Origin: Bryopsis sp. KO-2023
Lineage: Eukaryota > Chlorophyta > Ulvophyceae > Bryopsidales > Bryopsidaceae
Assembly: GCA_030272585.1 (NCBI GenBank)
Contig: BSYQ01000021.1
Location: forward strand, 1-61,370
Direction of reading: 5' to 3'
DNA length: 61,370 nucleotides
Shown here: positions 23,901 through 35,900 of the stretch, piece by piece
Numbering within the stretch: the stretch's first letter is position 1
Layout: every line of letters starts with the position of its first letter
The notes under the pieces: generated by a model
Told to the model about the DNA's origin: nothing
Database searches by the model: none
Seen by the model: only the letters and a program-made list of their open reading frames with translations
Translations under genes and position numbers: made by a program

Positions 23901-26900
23901 AAGCTGGACTGTATATTTCAAGAGTGGTTGGCACATACTCACATCTTGCCTATGCCGTCTAACCATTGTGAAAAAAACCATTGTTTTTTTCACAGCAACC
24001 TCCTGCCCACTTACACCTCTCCCCTTTGCGTCTGCTTCCGCAAAGAGTGTGAATGACCGCCGCCATTTCTATCACAACGTCCCCGCCCCTACACCATGGA
24101 CAACTATCCCCTCCGTACTCCCTTCACCATATTAGAACACTAACAAGGTTAATAATCCTTTAAGGGATTATTTTTCGATTTTTTCACTTTCAGGGTGTTT
24201 GTCGTACGTTCCGTGATTAGTGCCAACCCCGATTTAGTGCCGCCTTTTTCGGCTTGTCACGGGGCGGCACTAAATCGAGGGAGCACTGTATGCTTAATCT
24301 CCTGGCTTTTTTTTACTTTTCATGCAATAGTATTCTATGAGGTCTTAAAATAAACAATTTCAGACACGTATGCCCAAAATATTCCATCTAGAAAATCTCC
24401 TTGGAGCATCTCCACCGGTAGCGGCAATTGCAGTTGCAGCTCGCGCACGTGCGATCGCTCGCGAGTATCGTGACACAGTCATTGCGAATTTACGTGATTT
24501 TTGGCTGCACGAACTGCATAGCGCCTCAAATGAGGGGGTCGGAGTGCTCTGATCACACACGACACGACGCAGAAAGTGACGCCAGAACTCACGTAATTTC
24601 GCAGCGATACTCAATGACTGTGCTGCCACATTGGCAGCAAATCGCCACAATAAAAAACCCTGCTGCAAAGTGCGGAGCTTTGTTCGTTTTATCATCGCTG
24701 CAACCGAAGGATCTTTGTTTTTTCACCCCAGATATAGAGCGCCTACGCTAATTTCTCTGTTGGTGGATGATCGTGGTGAGATGTTTGTGTGTGTGCTCGC
24801 ACTCTTGCAGAGCCGCTCGGCTGATGGGAATTACCTTTTTCAAGTTCGAAATATACTGGTGGCAGGCGACTACTCAGTAAGCGTCCAATACGATGGGGAT
24901 TTTTTGTCCAAGGTGAGTAATTAGATTTGCACAGTAAATGTGGTAGTCGGAACAGTTATTAGAATCTATCGTCCTTTTATTTGTTAATTTTCCTATCTTT
25001 CTCGTCTTGAAAAGTCTATTTTTGTGCCCTAGGGTCTTCAGCATTTTACTGTGCTGCACAATCCACATGTCAGCCCAATTTTCAGTGAAGTTTCTGGATA
25101 TGGAATTGGGGCAGAGTTTCGCCTGGATCCAGAAGAATCTTCGCCATTTTATACGAGGGCAGGGCTGAATGTGTCGGTAATGGTTGTGGCCCATGACCAA
25201 TACGACAATCCCCACACGCATTCAAAGCCAGGATTTGTCGTCAGCGAAGGTATCCTGGCCTCAGAAAATAAGAAAAGCCAGGAATTGCTGGCAGTGTTAC
25301 TTATTGAATGCTTAGAAAAGCATTCCAGGGATTCTGTGGTGATTTAGCACCCTTCCAACTGTTCTCAGAGGCAATGACAATTTCTGGACTAGCATAAAAA
25401 TAATTTTTTCTTGCCAGGAATCCTGGACCACCAGTTCCACCCTTGAAGCAGTTTTCTTATGATTTCTTTACACCATCTGCTAACCCTAGAATTTCGCAAA
25501 GCGTGCAACTACTTTGAGGCGGTCGAGATTGGAGATGGTGCGACGACATTCTTCTACGAGATACTGGCAGCTGGAACCTACTTTTTGCGGATTTTCACAT
25601 TGCAGGGAGAGCTTGTCTATCAATCAAGGGTCGATATCATTGATGCAGGAGTGGCTCACCACAAATCACTAATCTATGGAGTTCATTTAATGACAGCAGG
25701 TTGCGTAACGGAAACAAGTAGCCTTCCTTTGAGGTTTTGAAAAAAAACTAGTTCATTTGAAAAATACTTGTGCTTGATGTTGTTAGCCCGAATCATTCTC
25801 TGTTTTAACCAGGCTTCAAATATTCATCTTTGCAGGAAGAACTGGAAGCCTCTACATGAGAGTGTCTGATGCGTATGGCAATATAATTCAAAACATCAAT
25901 ATTGAAATGTTCAGTATTTACTTTTATCATGAGAAAGATATCAACAGGAACGAGAAGTTTCCAAGCCAGATTGGGGTTTTCGATACGGACGAAGAAGCAC
26001 ACAGGTTGGTTGAGCTGATTCCCAATTGTCGTCCGCGGAAACCCATTCTTAAAAAATTCCTACTATGTCTGCCACATTAAACAAACAAACAAAAAAATCC
26101 TCGAATTACATTGTGTCTGCATCACCACCACGTACACTGTAAACTCATTAGAAAAAGGTACTATTTTTCCTCAGTTCATTGTCCTTATCTAGGTACGATC
26201 TTTAATATTCTCGTCAGTTTTGAGTGCCTTGTTTGCTTGTCTACCTACGCACCTCTAAAAAGGTTTACTTAGTCTCTGTTTTTACTGTTCATTGATTTTT
26301 CACGTTTCTATTGGGCATGCAATATAAGTCCCCCTTGTTGTGGACTGTGGCCCTTTGATGCCATATAATGATTGTTTTGGTGATGATTTATTTTTTTTTC
26401 TAGAGATTAAGCGACGTTGGTTGCTTTTTCTGCACCTCTCAAACTTTGTTGACGAATTAAAATAAATGCTCTATGTTGAGCATATTTTCTTTTTGGCTGT
26501 TGGACACTGGAACATAAATAACTGGAACTTATGCATCGGACTAAGGAAACGGTTTCAAGTTTATCGGGCAAATCAATTTTGATCGACCTTTTTAGCTTAT
26601 GGAACGTTGTTTTTCTTCCTTTGTTCTATAGTGCCTTGTGCTTTGGCCCGGCATATAATGTGAGAATTTTGTCTGTTTTGATCGCGTGTCTTTGCTGTAG
26701 GGTTTCAATTACTCTTACGCGGAGTGGGACATACTATCTCGTTGCCCTGTGGGAAGGGGAATGGCACATTCCAAAATCTGAAACATCAGTATTTGTACAA
26801 CCCTCTGAAATTCATGGTCTTTCTTGTGAAGTGAAAGGTACTTGTGCACTAGAATCAATTTTCACCCCTAGTACAAATGAAAATTATTTGTTCCCCCTAA

Positions 26901-29900
26901 CTCCTTTTCTTGAGGTAATTTTTTAAATTTTGTACTTCCCCAAAGAGATTTGGGAGTGTTTGTTTTAGTGTTTTCTTTTCTTTTCCACACACCCCAGTAC
27001 ATGTGTTTTGCTGAACAAGACATTCCTGGGATGCCATTATAAACCAGGGCGAGTCCCTGCCAACTTAGCTCAATGAAATTGTGTATCACGAACAGCTTTG
27101 TGCCGAGACAACAGTCCACCACCCCCAGAAAACATAATTGCGTGGTCGTCACACATGGCCGTTGAAGTAATAGAAGAATAGAAGAGTGGCCCATCTGATC
27201 ATTGTTAATTAGTGCCAAACTTTCATTTAGATGTTGGAAAAGTGTCGCATCTCTCTGATTTATTCTCTGACTTCAGGGTCATCTTCCATGTGGCCTGGAG
27301 AGACCAAAGAATATACTATCACCGGATCCGATGTTTATGGAAACACCCGTGATTTCCCTGATCCATCCATTATTGATATTGAAATTGTTCCTTCTGATGG
27401 AAATTCCACTGTTAGCCCCTTTCAAGATTCTTCTTCTGGAGTATCATTTAACGTCAGGTATTGAGAAAAAAATATTCTTGGGATTTTGCAGGGTTTCCTA
27501 TGGTATCTTACAGCTTCGTCGTAGATGTGTTGGTTGTGTTCGTTTTGTGTCGATCCAGTTTTGTTCTTGTTCCCCAACGATTTAAAATGTAGTGCACTGA
27601 GGAAGTAACATGGTGCAAAAAAATTCCAATTCGACGTACAGGATTACAAGGGTGGGGGACTACAATCTTCACGTCAAGATTAAAGACGTCCATTCCAAAG
27701 GATCACCCGCACTTTTGAGGATTGATTCCAAAGACTTTTTCATATCAAACTCAATCATAGACGGAGAAGGCCTTTTCTACGCTAACCCAGGCACTTGGAA
27801 TCAAGTGAGACCTTGTCTGAAATCTTCCAAAAACACTTCAAACTTCAGTGCATCGGGAAGCAATCTTAGGAATCTGTTTTCATCGGGAAGTCACATACAT
27901 ACAAACTAGTGGGGAGACAAGGTCTCACCTGCTGTGGGACCGTTCGAAAAAATGAATATTATGTCGCATGCAATCTATAGCTTGTGAGTTTACGCAACAC
28001 CCTGGTGCTTTCTGTTCGATGTTTGTTTGCTTCCTTGTTTGTCCCACACCTGTTTTGCATGCAACAAGTGATTTTGATGCAACATTTTGTCTTCATATTG
28101 ATCTTGGGTACACCAAAACATCCAGTTGGGGAAAGGCGGGGGCAGATACTCTGACACCTGTGTGCAGACAGTGACAGCTTCAACTCTTTTTTTTCTTTTC
28201 TAAGGTCAGATTCATACCTCGAGACGAGTTTTTAAACGAGATCGAAGACAATGCGTTCGATGCCCATGTCAGTCTGCTTGTTACAAATGTTGAAGACTCT
28301 CACCAAGTGCAGGCCACTCGCTTCAACTCCACAATTAACACCAACGAACACTATGCGTACTACAGAGTGGAAAAGTCAGGAGAGTATGACTTGACTATTC
28401 ATGTTACAGAAGAGTCTACAAAGCAAGCCATGGTCATGCCGGGATCGCCATTCCGTGTAAAAGTTTCACCAGGCCAGGTAAACGAGAAGAGACTCCATTA
28501 TTGTGTAGTAGGCACGTTCTGTGTTATTGCTTTCCGGGTGTTGAACCCTGAAGATTCAGATTTTTAGGGGGTTAGAATCACTCAATCAAAAATTAGATGT
28601 TGCCTGGGGAGCCACTCTGCTCCTATAGCAACCTAATATATAAGGTTGCTATATATTAATTCCATCTCAAAAATAAGCCAAAAATAATGAATTAATCAAT
28701 AATTAGAACCTTCTTTGTTCAATCAATCGATCAATTATTTCAACCCACAGCAAAAGAGAGCCATCACCCTTCATTGCTGGAACAAGAACGAAAAAGATAT
28801 AAAACCCCCCCTTAGGGATGTAAACCTGCTCATCGTAATAAAGCCATATCTTGTGGGAGTAAAGCTAATTTGCCTGATGACACCCGACTAGAAAGATCCT
28901 TGGGATTACCCCAGCGAAAATATCTCGATGCAAAAAGCGAAATGAAGAATAAAAAGGACAGATCTTTATTCCGTGCAGGTGAGGGCAGAAAAATGCACAG
29001 CAAAAATAATGGGATTTGGAACTTTCAAAGCTGGAGATGATTGGCGAGCGGACATAACAGCAAGAGATGAGTTGGAGAATGTTAGACGTGACCCTGATGA
29101 CATTTTCACTGTGACTGTTAAGCACCTTGATACTGCGTCGGGAGTTCTGGAACAGGTGCCATCTATATTTCTGGCGTCAAATGGGACCCACAGAGCATCG
29201 GTTAGTGTCAAGATATCTGGCACGTACAAGGTGTGGATACGCATCAAAGGATCGCTGATTTCTGGATTTCCCGTCACATTTGACGTCATCCCAGGAGAAA
29301 TTTATGTGCCGCACTGTCTAGAAGATAACGGCGAAATAAATTCGGCAGTTGAGGCTGGGACAGACGTGCAGGTGGTAGTTGCACTGATGGATAAATTTCA
29401 CAACGCGGTTATCAATGGGCCAGGTGCGGATCAGAGATCAGGAAATATGACCGATTAATTCAATGCCGTTTGTTCCCAGCAGTGAATGTTTTTTCAATTT
29501 CACTGGCCCTTTTGTGGCCCTAAATTTGCCTTTCTCATGATGTTGTGGCCCTTTTGTGGCCCCAATTTGTAGGAAAAAAATAAAAATGTGGCCCCAAGTT
29601 CAATGATACGACTTGCAATGTTTGGAACACAACTGATTTATATCTGTTGGTTGTGAGTTCTGTGGCATGATCAATTGTTTTCTTGGATATGGCCCCTTTC
29701 CTAGTAGACTTTGGGTGGATGTGGCCCTTATGTGGCCCCAAAATTATCTTTTAAAAATTGTTTTGGCTCGTTTGTGACCCTAGTTTTGCAAGTCAACTTT
29801 TTTTTTTGGGCCCTGGGGCCACAAAAAAATACACTGGTGCCCAGACACATAATGCGAATTTATCATATGTCATTACGAATCCAGTATGCTTTGTGCAGAT

Positions 29901-32900
29901 GTGGACATTCCCTCCTTCCAACTTAAGGCAGAAGTGATTGGAAACTCAAGCCAAGTTATATCCTCGCACATTGTACCCTCATTCCATGTAATTGGCAGCA
30001 AGATTATGCTGACAAAGTGGTCGGTGGAGAAAACTGGGACCCTACAAATATCAGTAACAGCAGGCGACCTCCACATCTTTGGTAGTCGTTCATCACTTCG
30101 GCTGTCCCTTCTAATATCGATGCCGTACAAACATTATCTTGGCTGGAAGAATATCAAATTGTGGCTGGAACACCACTTGTTGCGGTCGTTCAACCAAGGG
30201 ACTCATTTGGAAACGCGGTGAGCAGTCGTATTTTCTTCCCTTGCTCATAGAAACAACTTGACAAACTTAAATGTGTTTGTCATTGTATGTGTATTGTATT
30301 TTTGTCATTGTCTCACTTGCATATCTTGTTCGCTACCAGTTTTTTTTTCGACTTCAATTTCCATGTTGGAATAATTTGGAACAGTTGAACTGGCAAGTTC
30401 GTGAACGCACAGATCGAGAGCTTGGAGTCTGCAATATTTACTCTTGAGGTGGAAGATCAAAATGGGATGAAAATTGGATCAATTGCTTCTCCCCAAAAAA
30501 CGGGAACTCTCATCATCAGTTATAGGGCAAGTGTCTTTTTGACCACAGTGGGGTTTTATTCGACAAGGCTATTCTTTGAGAGTATCCTTGTGGATACTCA
30601 CAACCTTACAGTCATTTCTGCAGACGCCAATTCAACTCTATCACAGGTAAAGGTCCAATATGGGCTAGATGTATCAAAATTTTTCTTGTATTAAATACAC
30701 TTGAACATATAAAACAGGCCCATATTTTACTGAAATACGTTTTCTGGTATCCTTGACATATGTCCTTTTCGAAATGTCCATAAATATCCAGCCCCGAACA
30801 ACAGGAAAAAATGCCAATACAAATCATTCAATAGGATGAGATAAATATATTTGTGAAGTGGAGAACAAGATATGCAACATGTTGATTGCTTGTTTTGAAA
30901 TATTACAGTGTAATTCAATGTTTGTTTGTTGCAAACGTGGATATGTTTGCTCCAATTATTGGTCTGGATACCTCCCCCAACTGTGCGACATACTTCACGA
31001 GTGCAGGTAAGCACGAGAGTCTCGCCTTACAGAGTAGAAGCTGGAGTTCCGTTTCTCCTCACCATCTTAGCAAGAGACGCATTCAATAATCCTGTGGACG
31101 AGTATAATCCATCGATGGAGAGTTTTTTTGTTGAGGTGCACCAAGCCTTGGGTGGGAATACCGACAATAAGCAGTCCCAAAAGGTACTCCTGTTTAATTC
31201 ACGACTGATGAACAATGAGCAACACTTACATTTGTTGAATCCAAACAAACAAACAAACAAACATCGAATTACATTGTGAAGGAGATGCCAATCTCCTGTT
31301 ATTTGTTGGAGCCATCGAGCTCCTACCGCTTCATGTGAAATAAGTGTGACTTGCAACCAGTCACTGAACGTTTATTACATTTGGATCATTAATATCTGTC
31401 GCCTCAATCTTCAAAATCTTCTGGTTTCGATTGTCTTGTTTGGAATGGGCTTTGGAAAGAACTGATTGAATCCGCTGCATAATTTTAAATATGAAGGTAA
31501 AAATGTGCGAATCGAACACAACGCCGTAACCACCCTAAAATTTTCATTTGATATTTAGGTGGCCAGATTCATTCCGCTAAAAAGTGGGATTGTTGCCGTA
31601 AATATTACGGAGGTAACTTCTGCTGGCCTCCACGACATGCATATCATTCTTCTCAATGGGGATAAAAAATCATCGATTACGGGATCACCCTTGCATGTGG
31701 AGGTTATTAATGCTGATATTGATGAGGATGTAAGTGAATTTAATTTTCATGGCACAGCAATCGCGGGAGAAGGCACAGAGGTGGGGCCAGAGTATGAAAG
31801 CCTCGCATTAACACTGTTTGTTTGTTCGTTTGTCATATCAGTTATCATCTCACAAATTCAAACAAACAACCCAACCCATACCCTTGATCGCAGGTGTGAG
31901 TGACATCGTGATACTTTTTTTCTAGATTTTTTTCTTCCCACGGGATCGATTTGGAAATCCGGCTGCTGTCCATGAGTTTGATGTATTTTTCGTACATCCT
32001 CGAAACACCAATACGTTGGTTGAAAGTAGTAGATCAACGAATTCCACCGAAGACTTCTACAAAGTTCACCTAAACATCACACATGAAGGAAATTACCCCA
32101 TTTCTGTTCAATTGCTCGACATTGGAGGATCAGTCACCTCTATAAGGTGCCATGACAAGCTCAAAGTTGTTCCAAACAAAGTCAACCCACCAAGCTTCGT
32201 GATCGTGGAAAGACCAAGACAAATTGAAGCAGGTAAGTATATCCTTTGATTGATGATGAAAACTTAAACTATCAAGAAACAGACTTGAAATTGTAGTGTG
32301 GAGAAGATGGCGTTATTCTTTGCAATGATATTAATACCATAAGCTCAACACAATGTGCAAACTTTCACAATCTTTCTCACAGAAAATGCTCAAGGTGGGT
32401 ATCCACACCTGGAACCCAAATATTGATGGAGACGACACAACCTTTTTTGTCGCACTCTTTTCAGGTGTGACAGGATCCTTGCAAGTTTCTGTATCTGACC
32501 AGTACCGCAATATCAGGCTATTGGAGAAATCCCAAACCATACTTCTACATATTGGGACGGACTCCAAGAACAATGTGAGAGTTCATGATTTGCCGAGCGT
32601 TGATGCAATTTTTAGGACAACTGAGTTGGATACAGATTTGCCACGGCCTTGCCAGCTCAACAATCAATCAATCACAGACAATGCGCTGGGATCAATAATT
32701 TTTTTGACTATTTTATTTCATGCCACGATCACAACACTGGTTTTTAGGGTTCCATCAATAAAATTTTACATAATATACAAGGCCAAAGTCTAATTTACTG
32801 GGTTCCGGAACCCAGATTGGTGGATCCACCAATTTTCGCGAAAGTAAACTCAAGATAACGTTTGGAATATTTTCAACACTTTTACATTCGCCTTACATAT

Positions 32901-35900
32901 TTCTGTGCTTTGTCCCTGGCGCGGGAGAAAAGGCGTGCCGAGCGGTTGCTTATTACACTAATCACAATTTTGAGAGCGATCGCCCTCCAGCTCAACAACG
33001 AATCATCTCCTTTTCAACTATCTGGACAAGGATTAGGTTGCTAGTTTTCATACTTCTTCAAGAAATTGGGATTGACGGGGTTTTAGCTCAAAAAGAAAAA
33101 AAAAATCCCAATCAGGATGACCCTTCCGTCGCCTGGTGACTCAATAGCTCACCTAAGATGCGGAGCACAGAAATAAAAAGATATTCCTAGATCCCCTCTC
33201 TTCATCCTATCAGTGGACCCAACTCTTTTTGGCTGCCTATCTTTTCTTGTTAAATCTGCCCTTTTGATGTGAACACTCAGCAAGTGCAACGTTTTTGCAG
33301 GTACATGCACTGTCACCTTTTCCTCCTTCAGCGTCTTTGTACCATACAAACTTCACGATAACCAAGGCTGGCGAGTATTCCTCATACCTACAGTTCCGAG
33401 ATTTTTCATCTGTGTCGGAGTTAAATGGACTGGAGGTGAACAAACAAACATCGAAGTACATTTTGAAGGAGATGCCACTTTCTTATAACAAGAGGGAACA
33501 AGAAGTGTATTAAAACTAGCTGTTATAATAACCAAACAAACATGAAATTAGACTGTGGAGGAGAACACTGTTGAAATAATCAGGTTACTCATATTAGAGC
33601 TTCATGTTTGTTTCCGAGGACTCTTCGAAAGATGAATCAGTCTCAGAATATTTTGATACTGCTTGGGAAGAGCATTGGTTTGGATTTTTTCAGATTAAAG
33701 ATTCCTTTTGGAATATGACAATTTTCCCGGGAGCAGCAGATCCAGGGACTTCTTTTGGTTTCCTTTTTGCTCCTTGGACGGAAGCTGGACAGAAAGTTAA
33801 AGGAATGCTCAATCTTCTAGATAGATATAGGAACCAGGTAAGAGACAACAGACAAAAATTGTTTTCTCTTTGCAAGAGACGCAACGCTGAAAGAGTATTC
33901 TAAATTTTCATCTTAAGAACCCAAGAGAATCAGAGCGATCCAAAAATCACAACGGCATCGAAATGGATCGATGGGAAACCAATCCATATGTCTAATTCTG
34001 AACCCACCCATATTTCAAAGAAACCGTTACAGCGGCCCCCGACGGCCGTAACAAACCCATGATCGTTGGTTTCCGTCGATATCTATGAAAACAAAGTAAG
34101 TCCCCGACATTTAGGGAGGTCGATTTGAGAAAGATTTATCACTGTCTGCAATAATGCCCCAATTTCCAATAATTTCGGATGTTCCTTTCCTGTCCTCAGC
34201 TAAAGAGAGGGGGCGATGACGTTACTATTTTCTTGCAACACTCGGATGTGAAAGAGCCAGTTCTGCCATACCACCCTCAAGACTTGCGAAACGGGAGCTT
34301 TTTGGCATTAATGCCCCTTACAAAATCGGGGAATTATTCAATCAAAGCCACGCTTTCAGGCAGGAGTTAGAAGGGTCCACCCTTGCTCTCCATTCGCCTT
34401 ACTCTAATTCGATGCTTGTAAGAAACAAGCATCGACCTCGGCCTGCAGATTGACCCAGTCTCACATACAATCCTAATTCTTTGATACAGGTATAATACTG
34501 AAGGACTTCCCGCAGCTCGCTGTGCTTAGATCATCGGATCTCGACCCCCAAAAGAGCTACCTGGACCAACCAAACCACAGAAACACAGTTCACATTATTG
34601 CCGGGAGGCCAATACAGCTGAAAATTGTTGCGAGAGATCGATTCGACAACAATGTTGATGATGGAGTCGATGGTAGGTCAAAAGACGCGTTTCGAAAAAT
34701 TGTTTCGTGCAGCGACCTAGGCTAGCTCTGAACCGAATCAGGTGCCAGAATTAGGGATGTGCACAAGAAACTACTTGGTTGATCAGGGAACACGTTTTAT
34801 CATTCGAGATTGCTTCTAGTGGATTTTTGTGTGGAAGAAAAGTTGAAGGTTCAATGGTTGTGACGAAATGGACTGAAGCTACGTCAAATGTGGTTTGTCT
34901 ACAACAAATAAAGCAAGATAGTTACAAGTGTAATCATCTTAACGAAGAAGATTGGTCCAGGAGATAGATACTCTGTCATATTTATTGACTCTTAAGTGAT
35001 TGTATCCTGCGTCCCTTTCCGAGCTAATACATACAATAAAAAATTGAACTGTGTGTTCAAAAATCGAGAAGGGGTGTTGCAGTGGCGACGGCCGTAACAA
35101 GAGGTCGTTTCTTCTTTTTTCTAATGTCGAGGACTCTCTATTGATTTGGATATCAAGGTGCTTTTAAGGGTAGCGAGCTTCTATAATGGTGCTTTTCGAT
35201 GTTTGATTCACAGGGAGCCGCTCGACACCGTCTATGTCAATGCGACTCAATTCATCCAGAGTGATTCCAACAGATCAAGCAAGCTCACTTCCTAGTTCGT
35301 GCAACCAAGACGAGTTTTCCATGGTTCCCAGCTTTCTCTTGGGATCTGAGAACCTTGTATATACAGGTATACGAGCCTGTTGTTGATAAGTATTGATTTT
35401 GAGTGTATCACATTTTGGGATGATCCTCATCCAGGCTAAGAGGTGAACTCGTCCACAGTATTTAGTAGAGCAAGTGGTGTGGCGAACTGTTGCTTGAGAG
35501 GTCCTCATGCTATTCTTATTTCCTGCTCTCCTTCTAACTTGTTGGTTTATTGTTGGTTCGTATGCAGCTATTGTTTATTGCTCCATGGATTAAGCAGCTA
35601 TTGCAAATGTTACATGGCTGGACAGGCTTCTACCCTTGTCCACTAATAGTTTAGAACGTTACGTGGTACTGCAAAAACAACAGGGATATGAGAAATTTCG
35701 ATTCGCAGTTTCTGTCAGACAGGTCGATTTGATACATCTTGCTAGCAATGGTTTGTTTGTGAAATTTTGTCTGTTGACGGGCTGTGAAAAGTCGTAGTGA
35801 AATCTGTGTTGAGCAAACTGTGGTGTAGACAATGGACGGGATCGTGAGTATGGTTGTAGAAAACTTTGTTGGCTGTATACAGAAAAAAACAAATTCTTCA

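Noticed and set aside
24360..24695. 111-codon minus-strand open frame
   Set aside because: No domain, no splice partners, and Arg/Ala-rich composition explained by GC-rich repeat sequence.
32353..32464. Extension of exon 43 upstream in the same open frame
   Set aside because: The upstream acceptor gives the wrong phase and a stop. The acceptor at 32463-32464 fits the previous exon.
34027..34096. Candidate exon ending VDIYENK at a good gtaagt donor
   Set aside because: It contains an in-frame TGA in the required phase and no alternative acceptor. Exon 45 joins directly to the exon at 34200 in phase.
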